This document shows, one piece after another, positions 47,023 to 56,467 of a DNA stretch of 64,000 nt. Position 1 is the stretch's first letter. Each line of letters starts with the position of its first letter. Source of the DNA: Planococcus sp. 107-1 (GTDB lineage Bacteria > Bacillota > Bacilli > Bacillales_A > Planococcaceae); assembly GCF_021513255.1 (NCBI RefSeq), contig NZ_CP090977.1, positions 2,480,001 to 2,544,000 on the forward strand, in the 5' to 3' direction. The notes under the pieces were generated by a model, which was not told the DNA's origin, did not search any database, and saw nothing but the letters and a program-made list of their open reading frames with translations. Made by a program: the position numbers and the translations under genes.

Positions 47023-47031
47023 ATTATAGCA
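47023..47031 (-). promoter_or_regulatory. Extended -10 promoter element for vmlR
   Basis: Minus strand TGCTATAAT, matching the extended -10 TGnTATAAT, about 30 bases upstream of the leader peptide ATG. No clear -35 is seen, as is common with extended -10 promoters. Confidence 0.55.
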
Positions 47032-47067
47032 TAGAAGGATAATTAAATAAAAGAAAATTGAAAAATT

Positions 47068-47081
47068 AGAACATTTGTTCT
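47068..47081. promoter_or_regulatory. LexA-like box upstream of drrA
   Basis: AGAACATTTGTTCT contains the GAAC-N4-GTTC core of the Gram-positive LexA (DinR) SOS box. It lies just upstream of the -35 of the drrA promoter (-10 TATACT at 47104-47109). The outer C and G of the consensus are replaced by A and T, so this is tentative; a TetR-type site is also possible. Confidence 0.4.
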
Positions 47082-47155
47082 TTTGTTTTTCTTCAAATGG
47101 GAGTATACTCTTTTCAAGAGCTGCACAATAATCCAAACGAAAGGTGAGGATTTTA

Positions 47156-48131
47156 GTGGATGCAAATCGGACGAGGGAAACAACATCATGGGCCATTGAA
47201 GCAAAAGGGCTCGTGAAGACATTTGGAAAGCACCGGGCCGTCGATGGTGTGGATCTAACCATTCAAGAAGGGACTGTCTATGGATTTTTAGGACCAAATG
47301 GCGGGCAAAACGACAACGATCCGCATGCTTGCGACATTGTCAAAGCCTGATGCCGGAACTGCACGGATCTTCGGATACGACCTCGCAACTGAAGGAGACC
47401 GTATTCGAAGCCGCATCTCGTTGACTGGACAATATGCTTCTTTAGATGAAGATTTGACTGGCCTCGAGAATTTAGTGATGATGGCTGGCTTAATGGGCTA
47501 TGGACGAAAAGAAGCCAAAACACGCGCAAAAGAATTGCTCACCGCTTTCGGCTTAGAAGATGCGGCCAAACGCCAAGTGAAGAATTATTCAGGAGGGATG
47601 CGAAGACGCATCGATATTGCCGCAAGCCTAGTGGTCACACCGGATCTGCTATTTTTGGATGAACCTACCGCGGGACTGGATCCGCGGAGCCGCAACCAAG
47701 TTTGGGATATCGTCCGTACACTCGTTTCTACAGGAACGACTGTCCTTTTGACAACGCAATATTTAGAGGAAGCTGATCAACTCGCAGACCGCATCGCCGT
47801 GATCAACCAAGGGAAAATCATCGCAGAAGGCACCAGCAGTGAATTGAAAGCATCTGTCGGCACCGGAACGCTTACGGTCCAATTGGTAAACGCCGAAGAC
47901 CGTGACCGTACAATCGAATTGCTAAAGCAAAAACTTTCAGTTGGCATCCATACCGGGACCGACCCAACAACGCTGACAGCTCAAGTAAGCGACCCTTCAT
48001 TAGTTGCAGAGGCTTTAGGTGCCCTCACACAAGAACGGATTGCCATCAGTGACTTTTCACTCGGACGCCCAAGCCTAGATGAAGTCTTTTTGACTCTTAC
48101 CGGACAAGCCGCAGAAACAGAAAACGTTTAA
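47156..48131 (+). CDS. DrrA-type ABC transporter ATPase (frameshifted in Walker A)
   Basis: ATP-binding subunit of a drug exporter of the daunorubicin resistance family. [21 protein letters not shown] leads into GFLGPNGG, where the frame breaks; frame +1 continues [27 protein letters not shown], then [15 protein letters not shown] (signature) and [24 protein letters not shown] (Walker B). Restoring two bases (GGCGGGC to GGCGCGGGC near 47302) gives an intact GPNGAGKTTT. The GTG at 47156 lies 6 bases after AGGTGAGG. It is divergent from vmlR and co-transcribed with the permease gene 15 bases downstream. Confidence 0.85.
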
Positions 48132-48146
48132 CGAGGAGGAAAACAC

Positions 48147-48989
48147 ATGATTGACTCCACGGAACTTCGTAAGCAAATTACGGTAGATGAGCGTTTGCAA
48201 GATGCGATTTCTTCCACTAGCCGGCCGAAGCGTCCGAGCGCGGTTTCGTCAACTATGGTATTTGCCACCCGTGCCTTATTGCGCATCCGCCATGTCCCTG
48301 AGCAAATGTTCGATGTGACGCTTTTCCCGATCATCTTTTTATTAATGTTCACTTATTTGTTCGGCGGTGCGATTGCCGGATCGACTGCGGATTATCTCCA
48401 GTTCCTGCTGCCCGGAATTCTGGTCATGACCGTTGCACAGATTACGATGTATACGGGAATCGATTTGAATAATGATATCCGCAAAGGCATTTTCGACCGT
48501 TTCCGGACCTTGCCAATCTGGCTGCCGTCCGCATTGATCGGCGCTCTTTTGGTCGACGTCATCCGCTATTCCATGGCTTCTTTCATCATGATTGGACTGG
48601 GACTCGCGCTTGGCTTCCGTCCGGAAGGCGGACTTTCTGGTGTACTGATGGCCATTGGGATGATCTTAATCTTTTCATTCAGCCTTTCTTGGATTTGGAC
48701 AACCTTAGGATTAATCGTCCGTTCGGAGAAATCTTTAATGATGCTCAGTTTCCTGGTCATGATGCCACTGACTTTCGTCAGCAATGTTTTTGTGGATCCG
48801 AGCACTTTGCCTTCATGGCTTCAAGGATTTGTAGAAATCAATCCTATTTCCATTCTGGCTACGGCCGTCCGCGGATTCATGCACGGCACGGCAACATTCG
48901 AACAAGTGATGTGGGTGTTGATTGTCTCGCTGCTATTTGTTGCGATTTTTGCACCACTGACCATGTATCTCTATCGGAATAAGAAATGA
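48147..48989 (+). CDS. DrrB-type ABC-2 permease
   Basis: 280 residues with six membrane segments: VTLFPIIFLLMFTYLFGGAIAG, LQFLLPGILVMTVAQITMYTG and GIFDRFRTLPIWLPSALIGAL lead to the ABC-2 family pattern LMMLSFLVMMPLTFVSNVFV and LPSWLQGFVEINPISILATAVRGFMHG. Pairs with the ATPase just upstream to export a hydrophobic drug or lipid. The ATG follows GAGGAGG. Together with vmlR it makes a small resistance cluster; the natural substrate is unknown. Confidence 0.9.
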   Translation: MIDSTELRKQITVDERLQDAISSTSRPKRPSAVSSTMVFATRALLRIRHVPEQMFDVTLFPIIFLLMFTYLFGGAIAGSTADYLQFLLPGILVMTVAQITMYTGIDLNNDIRKGIFDRFRTLPIWLPSALIGALLVDVIRYSMASFIMIGLGLALGFRPEGGLSGVLMAIGMILIFSFSLSWIWTTLGLIVRSEKSLMMLSFLVMMPLTFVSNVFVDPSTLPSWLQGFVEINPISILATAVRGFMHGTATFEQVMWVLIVSLLFVAIFAPLTMYLYRNKK

Positions 48990-49017
48990 GCTCTTTAATG
49001 AATTGAATGACAAACGA

Positions 49018-49052
49018 AAGAGATTGACGGCTTGATCGCCATCAATCTCTTT
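49018..49052. terminator. Bidirectional terminator between drrB and the M28 gene
   Basis: AAAGAGATTGACGGC and GCCATCAATCTCTTT form a stem of about 15 bp with one mismatch, followed by T runs on both strands. It lies between the drrB stop and the reconstructed M28 stop at 49054. Confidence 0.85.
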
Positions 49053-49053
49053 T

Positions 49054-50820
49054 TCATTGGACTTCCAGCACTTCTCTTGCTTGCTGCAATGCCCAGACGA
49101 TTCGGTTCTGCCCGCTTTAAATGGTTCTTTAACACGTTGAATTCGTGGGAGCCTTCTGTTAATCCATCAAAATTCAACGCTGGGGCAATATCCGGCAGCG
49201 GCGGAACATTTAAAGCTGAATCATGCCAGAACTTTCCTTTTGTCGTGTAATTGATCGGTATGAGAATACGCGAAAGCTTTTCAAGCGCCGCATTGGCTTT
49301 TCTCACTTGTGGGTTTGTTACTTCCACTGTTTCCAGTTGCTGTAGTTTTTGATAGAAAGACTGCAAGGCATTGCGCAATTCTTTCACTTCTTTTAATGCC
49401 GGCGCAAAATCAAAATGGCTTTTCGCTGCTTCTTGGTAGCTAAGAATGGTTTGTTCAAACTCATCCGCTGTATGCACAAAATTAAACGGGTGAATCGGTG
49501 CATTCGCAGCTCGAAGCACACCGGTCAAATAGATTTTAATGTCTTTTAGTAGGATGTCCATATCGGCTACATGCATCCAGTCTTCTTCTGTATGCCATTC
49601 AATATTGCCGCCGCACCGCCTACTGGATAATATCCCTTTTCATTTAACAAAGATTCCGGAATGGTCGACGAAAGCATGAAGAAGGAAGTGATTCCGATGT
49701 TGTTGAATGAGTAATCTCCCGCACGTAACGGCCTTCCGCCTTTTGACGGCAAGTTTACCGCATCTTTTACCACGTCGGTGCAAAATTCATCCACTTCGCT
49801 CATCCACATCATATGGTCATACGATGTTGCCCACCTGCACCCCGGAGAATCGCAGTTTACCGAAGCAATGCAATTTTTTTCAAGATCCAACCCGAACTCA
49901 TCCGCAAACCAAGTCGACCCGCCGTAGCGCCCTGTCGAATGCCCTGTCCAAATAGCGACTCGGACGCTGCGTTTTAATTTGTCTCGATTGCTATGTAAAA
50001 TCCGCACCATTTCAAGCAAAGCCGCATTTCCGGTAGCGTTATCGCCAATTCCTTCATGCCAAGAATCCAAATGTCCATGCAAAAGCACGTACTTTTCCGG
50101 TTCCTCCGTGCCTTCTATGAAAATATCGATAATCGGGCACGAGAACCATCCTTTTTCCAGATTCGTTTTGAATGTTACGTGTACGGCTCCCTGTTCACAA
50201 AGCGCACTCAATTCTTGCCCGTCCGGCTTATTGATCGCCATTACAGGAATGCCTGGCTCATCGTGGATATTGGTTAAATCAGGCGCACCCCAAATGGTTG
50301 TGCATATCCCTTCGTGAATATTATTTCCCGGGCTAATAAACAGAATGGCAGCAGCACCTTTGTCGGTAAATTCCTGAACTTTCCCTGGCATCGGAAATCC
50401 TTCCGTCAAAATCACTTTGCCAGTCAGATCGCCCATATCCTTTGGATTATCTGCCCCAAAAATATCATTGATTCCTTTGGCGTAGCCTGTAGGAATGTAG
50501 ACAACTTCTCCAGTAATCGCTTCGTCTCCTGTTATGACTGAAAAGGAGGGAGATTTGATGCGGTATTCTTTTTCTAACGGAGCCGTTACGTGCAAAGAGG
50601 ACTTTTTGGGCACACTTAAATAAAGATCAGGTGTGTGGATCTGATGCGGAACGTCCCAGTCCTTTAAAAATCCAGCCAAGTAATCGGCAGCGATTCTTTC
50701 ATCTTCACTGCCGGATTCCCGAACCAATGTGCTGAATCTTTCCAGAATCGTGAGAGGCAATTCAGAAGTGATTTCAGCCAGCAAGGCTTTTTCTACAGAT
50801 ACATCTACTTTTTGATTCAT
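49054..50820 (-). CDS. M28-family aminopeptidase-like protein with PA domain (two frameshifts)
   Basis: Reconstructed at about 589 residues. After an N-terminal helical part, a PA-type insertion (about residues 90-230) is followed by YVLLHGHLDSWHEGIGDNATGNAALLE, with the H-x-D and D-N ligands, and VAIWTGHSTGRYGGSTWFAD. The usual E-E general-base pair is H-S here. The open frame breaks at GGTGCGGC near 49614; adding one T gives GGCGGNIEWHTEEDW with the last metal-ligand His. A second break near 49112 restores NRIVWALQQAREVLEVQ and a stop at 49054 beside the terminator. It ends the peptide operon and probably cleaves imported peptides. Confidence 0.8.
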
Positions 50821-50855
50821 TTGCTCAACCTCCTTTTATTCGTATTAATTGTTTT

Positions 50856-51959
50856 TCACGATGGCTTGATAATAATCTTTCCAAAATGTTTTCGTTGGTC
50901 CAACTCTTCTTCTGCCGCTGCAATTTCTTCAAGCGAATAAACAGCGTGGACTTGCGGATGCAGTTTTCCTTGCCAGATGGAATCCGTCACTTGCAAGAAA
51001 TCTTCCCAGTTCCCCATCGGTGCCCCAAGAATTTGGCGATGCCATTGATAAATTTCACGGATGCTGATTTCCGGAAAATCTCCGGCTGTTGCACCGGACA
51101 ACACCATTCTTCCGTTGAAATCCAAACAATTAAGGCTTTTACGGAATGTCGGCTTCCCTACTGAATCCAGCACGAGGTCGACGCCTCTTCCATCGGTCCA
51201 TTCCAGGACTTCCGTTTGCCAATCTCCATGCGAATCAAAGGCCGCTTTCGCACCGATCTTTAAACATCTTTGCCGTTTCTCCTCGCTTCCCGCTATCGCA
51301 ATAACCGTTGCGCCTGCAGCCACCGCAATATCCAATTGAGCAGAACCAAGGCCGCCTGATGCCCCGACAATGAGTACGACATCAGAAGTTTTCACTTTCC
51401 CGACAGTTACTACGCCTCGCCAAGCCGTTGTATAAACAGCTGGAATAGCAGCGGCGGTTTCATCCGAAATTTGATCGGGAATCGCAATAATGTTTTTTTC
51501 AGGAACCACAACAAATTCTGCAAGGCCGCCCCATCGATGTTCTCCGATGATTTGGTAATCCCTGCACATGCTCGGTTCACCCGCCCGGCAAGCTCTGCAA
51601 TTTCCACAGCCGTATGCCGGATTGACCAATACACGGTCTCCTATTGAAAAGCGGTGATCACATGCATCCTGTCCGGAACCGTAAGCAGCCACTCTTCCCG
51701 CAATATCCACTCCTGAAATATGGGGCAATGTCAGTTTCGGGACACCTGGTCCTTTTAAGCCTTCGCGTGCAAAAACATCTAGATGATTCAGCCCGACAGC
51801 TTTCACTTGAATAAGCACTTCTCCTGCTTTTGGCCGGGGAGTCGATAGTTCTTCTAATTGAAGAACTTCTGGACCGCCATGTTCCCGAATTACGACTGCC
51901 CGCATCTTTTCAGGGACATTCGTTTTTAAAGAATTTACTGCGCTCTCTTTTTCTGCCAT
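50856..51959 (-). CDS. Zinc-type alcohol dehydrogenase / quinone reductase-like MDR
   Basis: About 367 residues of the medium-chain dehydrogenase family: MRAVVIREHGGPEVLQLEEL, GLNHLDVFAREG, GVDIAGRVAAYGSGQ and a cysteine cluster (GCGNCRACRAGEPSMC) that binds structural zinc. It then has VLIVGASGGLGSAQLDIAVAAGA, the NADP-binding turn. The ATG at 51959 follows GGTGG. It lies 51 bases after the S33 hydrolase gene and 35 before the M28 gene, in the peptide operon. Its role in a peptide-degradation operon is unclear; the substrate is unknown. Confidence 0.85.
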   Translation of the reverse strand: MAEKESAVNSLKTNVPEKMRAVVIREHGGPEVLQLEELSTPRPKAGEVLIQVKAVGLNHLDVFAREGLKGPGVPKLTLPHISGVDIAGRVAAYGSGQDACDHRFSIGDRVLVNPAYGCGNCRACRAGEPSMCRDYQIIGEHRWGGLAEFVVVPEKNIIAIPDQISDETAAAIPAVYTTAWRGVVTVGKVKTSDVVLIVGASGGLGSAQLDIAVAAGATVIAIAGSEEKRQRCLKIGAKAAFDSHGDWQTEVLEWTDGRGVDLVLDSVGKPTFRKSLNCLDFNGRMVLSGATAGDFPEISIREIYQWHRQILGAPMGNWEDFLQVTDSIWQGKLHPQVHAVYSLEEIAAAEEELDQRKHFGKIIIKPS

Positions 51960-52010
51960 TCGGATTCCACCTTTCCGGCTTATTGGCATTGACTGAGATC
52001 ATTGGATGTT

Positions 52011-52859
52011 TTATTTATTTACAGGAGACGACACTTTGTTCAGGAATTCCCTTACCAAGGCCAAATAGTCTTCGTTTTCCTCTTGCTGCGGCGAATGTCC
52101 GCTGTTTTCAAAAATGACCAGTTGTGCATTCGGCACTTTCTCTGCAATCAACTCTGAACATTCGACTGGCGTAATCCAGTCGTGTCTGCCCACCGTTACC
52201 AGCACTGGAACTGAAATCTTGTGGAGGTCATCGTCCAAGTCGAATTCCGGCTTGTTGTAGCGGAATGCATAATTATGGGTTTCGTAGCGGTAGTAAATTG
52301 AATCGATGCGGCTTTTGACGGCTTCTTCATCGTATTTCACCGTATAGAGCGGTTGAATGGCTGCGAACATTTCTTTTAATTCTTCATTAGATTCCGTCTT
52401 GCCGTCGAACAAACGGCGTATCCCATCTTCTTTAATCCCTGGAAGATTGCTTTGAAGAGCCCGGTCTACAGACAGGTGATCGAATTTATTATTCGATCCC
52501 GTATCTCTCAGCAGGACATGCGTGACATTTTCGGGATAGCGGAGGACATATTCAAGCGTCAAGAACCCACCGTAGGAACCGCCAAGGATTTTAATCGGTC
52601 CATCAACTAAGCGCTTCCGCATTTCTTCAATGTCGGCAGTCCATTGTTCATGGGTAAAAGGCGGCTTTCCTTCTGAACGGCCAGATCCGCGCATATCCAT
52701 GAAGACCAGCCGGTATTGGTCTCCCAGCGGCGAAAAAGCTTTAATATCTCCTCGGCAATCCCCGAGACCCGGAGCTCCGTGGATGAAAAAGATCGTTTCC
52801 CCTTCCGGGTTCCCATGAATTTCGTAATAGAGTTCATTGTCGTTAATGGTAATAAACAA
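52011..52859 (-). CDS. Alpha/beta hydrolase, proline iminopeptidase-type (S33)
   Basis: 282 residues. TIFFIHGAPGLGDCRGDIKAF (oxyanion H-G-x-P), VFMDMRGSGRSEG, ILGGSYGGFLTLEYVLRYP (nucleophile Ser in G-x-S-Y-G-G), VTVGRHDWITP (Asp) and FENSGHSPQQE (His) show a complete catalytic triad. This is the prolyl iminopeptidase/epoxide-hydrolase-type fold; it may release N-terminal proline from peptides, in line with the neighbouring peptide transporter and peptidases. The start follows AGAGATGG. Confidence 0.88.
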   Translation of the reverse strand: MFITINDNELYYEIHGNPEGETIFFIHGAPGLGDCRGDIKAFSPLGDQYRLVFMDMRGSGRSEGKPPFTHEQWTADIEEMRKRLVDGPIKILGGSYGGFLTLEYVLRYPENVTHVLLRDTGSNNKFDHLSVDRALQSNLPGIKEDGIRRLFDGKTESNEELKEMFAAIQPLYTVKYDEEAVKSRIDSIYYRYETHNYAFRYNKPEFDLDDDLHKISVPVLVTVGRHDWITPVECSELIAEKVPNAQLVIFENSGHSPQQEENEDYLALVREFLNKVSSPVNK

Positions 52860-52882
52860 ATTCCATCTCTCCGTTTCATTTT

Positions 52883-53777
52883 TTATTTTTTAACAAATTT
52901 CGGGTCCAATGCATCTCGGAGTCCATCGCCTAAGAAATTATAAGCAAGAACCACGATGGTGATCGCTACACCCGGCAACACGCCCAATACAGGGGCAGTC
53001 CAGATGTATTGCTGAGAATTTTGGAGCATATTGCCCCATGTGGCAGTCGGCGCTTGAATTCCCAATCCCAGATAACTGATGGCACTTTCCGTCAAAATCG
53101 CTGCAGCAATCGTTAAAGTTCCGGAAACGATAATGGACGGAACAATTTGTGGAATGATGTATTTTGTCAAGATCCGGAATGGCGTAGCACCTGAAGCATT
53201 GGCTGCTTCGACAAATTCGTATTCTTTCCATTTCAGCGTTTCCCCGTAAACCACACGGGCAATTTCCATCCAACTCCGCTAAAGCGATCACCAGGATTAC
53301 CATAGCCGGGCTTGTGCCAAGAACTGTTAAAGCGACTAAAATGAAGAAAAACGTCGGAATCGCCATCATCGCTTCGGTGATTCGCATTAAAATGGATTCA
53401 ACCACTTTCCCAAAAAATCCAGCGCAAGCACCGACTACTGTTCCAATCAGCAATGAAAATAACATCGCTGCTAAACCAACGATCAATGTCACTCGGCCGC
53501 CATGGAGCATGCGGGCGAAAACGTCCCGGCTTAAATCATCTGTCCCAAAAGGATGCTGCAAGGACCAGCTTGCCAACGAACCTGCATCCTGCAAAGTGTC
53601 TGGATCCGTGGTCCAAAACAGCGGCCCTAAAAATACGACAGCGTGTATAACGACTAAAAACCAGAACGAACCGTAGGCGACTTTATTATTGCGCAGCGCC
53701 TTCAAGACACTCGTTTTGCCTTGACTCGGCTTAATATCCAAATCTTCAGTCAGAATTGGTTTCGTAGATACTTCCAT
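52883..53777 (-). CDS. dppC: Peptide ABC transporter permease, DppC/OppC type (frameshifted)
   Basis: Restored length about 298 residues. VLKALRNNKVAYGSFWFLVVIHAVVFLGPLF is the first helix, then HPFGTDDLSRDVFARMLHGGRVTLIVGL, GACAGFFGKVVESILMRITEAMMAIP and the EAA loop EFVEAANASGATPFRILTKYIIPQI. The open frame breaks at GCGGAGTTGG near 53274; removing one T gives LAEWMEIARVVYGE. The ATG follows AGGTGAGGGG and overlaps the end of dppB by 32 bases. Forms the permease with DppB. Confidence 0.88.
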
Positions 53778-54740
53778 TTCCCCTCACCTCCTGCTTATAC
53801 GTTTTTAACTCTTGGATCCACGCGGAATACAGAAGATCCACGAGCAAATTACAAACAACTACCACAATCGTGATGACCACTGTCACTCCCATAACCAGCG
53901 GATAATCACGGCCTCGGGCAGCTTCGATAATCAATGTACCGATTCCCGTCCATCCGAATATCGCTTCGGTAATGACGGCTCCGCTCAATAGCCGCGGAAT
54001 CAGCATTCCGATGATGGTGATTATCGGGATCAATGCGTTCCGGAGTGCATGGACATAAAGCACAATCGATTCTTTCGCACCTTTTGCCCGGGCAGTCCGG
54101 ATGTAGTTTTGCGAAATGACTTCAAGCATTGAAGATCGGGTAAAGCGGACAATATTCGGCAATACCGTCGTAGTCAAGATGAGCACAGGTAAAATCAGAT
54201 GCGATACGTAGCCCCATAAACTAAATTCCTCTCCCCTTGAACCGACGCCAGAAGATGGCAGCCAGCCAAGATTGATGGAAAAGAGCAAGATTAACATTAA
54301 ACCAAGCCAGAATGCCGGCACCGACAATCCGACGACACTAAAGAAATTTATCACGTGGTCTTGCGCTTTCCGCGTTTAATGGCGGATAAAACGCCTAAGA
54401 AAATCCCGAGGATGACGGAAATCAAAATGGTGAAAATAGTCAATTCAATCGTATAAGGCAGCCTCTCTAATATCCGCTGCGTAACCGGTTCACCCGAATT
54501 AAAAGAAGTCCCTAAATCGCCTTGAAATGCATTGCCGATCCATTCGATATAGCGGACCATGACAGGTTCATCCAACCCCAGTTTCTCGACCATTGCTTGC
54601 CGCTCTTCGGCAGTCGCGTCCATCCGCATCGTACTGGATGGGCCGCCTGGAGCAAGGTTAATCAAGAAAAAGGTAATGATGGTGACAATCAATAGCAAGA
54701 TAATGCTCTGTCCGAGACGATTCATTAAAAAACGCAGCAT
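53746..54740 (-). CDS. dppB: Peptide ABC transporter permease, DppB/OppB type (frameshifted)
   Basis: Restored length about 332 residues. MLRFLMNRLGQSIILLLIVTIITFFLINLAPGGP, LGLDEPVMVRYIEWIGNAFQGDLGTSF and PYTIELTIFTILISVILGIFLGVLSAI are typical DppB. The frame breaks at GGAAAGCGCAAG near 54366; adding one base gives RGKAQDHVINFFSVVGLSVPAFW and then the EAA loop YIRTARAKGAKESIVLYVHALRNALIP. The ATG at 54740 follows GGAGGAG; longer upstream frames overlap the binding-protein gene. Confidence 0.88.
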
Positions 54741-54810
54741 TTCATCTCCTCCTTCCGCTTTATTGAGGAATGGAAGTGTACCCGTGAGCACACTTCCATC
54801 AAGTTCCTGT

Positions 54811-56446
54811 CTATTCTTCGATATACCATTTGTGGATATGGTGCAAGGCATCGCCAAATGCCAGATTTGGTACACCTTTCAAGTTGTTTGCACGCACTTG
54901 TGCTTCTTGTGGATACCAAAGGAAGATATACGGCAGCTCTTCTGCCATCAATTTCTGGGCATCCACGTAAATTTCTTTCCGTTCTTCTACATCACTCGTT
55001 TGAGCTCCGGCATCCAGCAATTTATCCAGTTCCGGATTTTGATATGCAGGAATATTGTTTCCGGCTACGCTGCGCGAATGCATATAAGCGGATAAATCAG
55101 GATCAGCCGGGTATCTCCACCAGTTCAAGCTCATTTCATAATCACGGTTTACAACGACTTCCTGAATCATCGAATTCCATTCCATCGCATTCAAGTTCAC
55201 GTCAAAGCCAGTCTTCACCAAATACTGCTGCACCATTTGAGAAATGGCTTCCAAATCTCCTTGAAGGCCGATTTCGAAATCAATCGTAAATGGTTCTCCG
55301 TCTTTATCTACGACACCGTCGCCATCGGTATCTTCCCAGCCCGCTTCAGCCAATAACTCTTTCGCACGTTCCGGGTCGTAATCGTAGCGGGTTACATCGT
55401 CTGTATAATAATCTTTCAACGCTGGGGCAATCCCTGCGTCTGCAATCGTGCCGTATCCTTTTAAGACGGTATCAATGATGTTTTGGCGATCGATTGAGTG
55501 AAGAATCGCCTGTCTCACTCGTACATCCTGATACTTTTCAACTTCCTGGTTGGCAATGATCCAGAAGAAACGCGGTGTCTCACGAGCTTCAACCGTTACA
55601 TTTTCAGCACCTTCGATGCGATCGATGGCCGACAGATCATCTAAAGCGAAGATGGAAAGTTCGCCGCTCAACAGTTGGGCTACGTGCGTATTGGCATCTG
55701 CCAACACTTTGTATTCGACTTCATCCAATAATGCGATATCTCCGTAGAAATCTTCATTTCGCTCAAGCACTACATTTTGCCCTGAAGTATAGCTTTTTAA
55801 TTTAAATGCGCCGGTCCCTACCGGATTCTCTTTGTTGAAAGAAGTCAGATCCCATGGATCTTGTCCAGCAAAGATATGCTCCGGGATAATTTCTGTGTTA
55901 AAGCTCAAGTATGCCGGCAATGCAGCTACTGGACTTTCCATGATGAACTTGACTGTATAGTCATCAACAACTTGAACTTCTTTCAATTGGCCGAAATAAG
56001 AAGTATTGTTCGCGCCGAGTTCTTCATTCAAAACAATTTCATTGAATGTGAACGCCACGTCATCGGCTGTAAACTGCTCGCCGTCATGCCACAAAACATC
56101 GTCTCTTAAATGGAAAGTCCATTCCAACTCATCTTCTGATGTTTCCCATTCCTCCGCTAAATCCGGAATCGGCTCCAAATTTTCGCCGGTTTGCGTCAAG
56201 CCGGAGAACAACACCCGGTTAACGACGTTCGACTCAGCATACGCATTCGGATGCCACGGGTTAAACGTTGGATCGGCGACAATCGGAATTGAAACTTTCC
56301 CCGCCTTTTTTCGGTTCCCCTTCTGCTGCCGGTTCTCCGTCGCCTTCAGCGCCTTGCGTAGAATCATCAGCCCCGTATGAACAAGCAGCCAAAAGCAGAA
56401 TCCCCATCAATAATGTGAACAAACCCAGCCATTTCCTATTCTTCAT
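54811..56446 (-). CDS. Oligopeptide-binding lipoprotein, DppA/OppA type (frameshifted)
   Basis: Restored length about 544 residues. KNRKWLGLFTLLMGILLLAACSYG carries a lipobox (LLAAC) and a low-complexity E/G/A linker. After the break at GGCGGGGAAAG near 56300 (one G too many), it reads KVSIPIVADPTFNPWHPNAYAESNVV, LAEEWETSEDELEWTFHLRDDVLWHDGEQFTADDVAFTFNEI, then TGAFKLKSYTSGQNVVLERNEDFYG, the SBP family 5 signature. The ATG at 56446 follows GGGGG. It binds the imported peptide outside the membrane and delivers it to DppBC. Confidence 0.88.
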
Positions 56447-56467
56447 CTTCAATTTCCCCCTTTTAGT

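Noticed and set aside
47156..48131. Natural programmed frameshift in drrA at the Walker A motif
   Set aside because: The site lacks a slippery heptamer and stimulating hairpin, two bases are missing from a strictly conserved motif, and many other genes nearby show similar single breaks.
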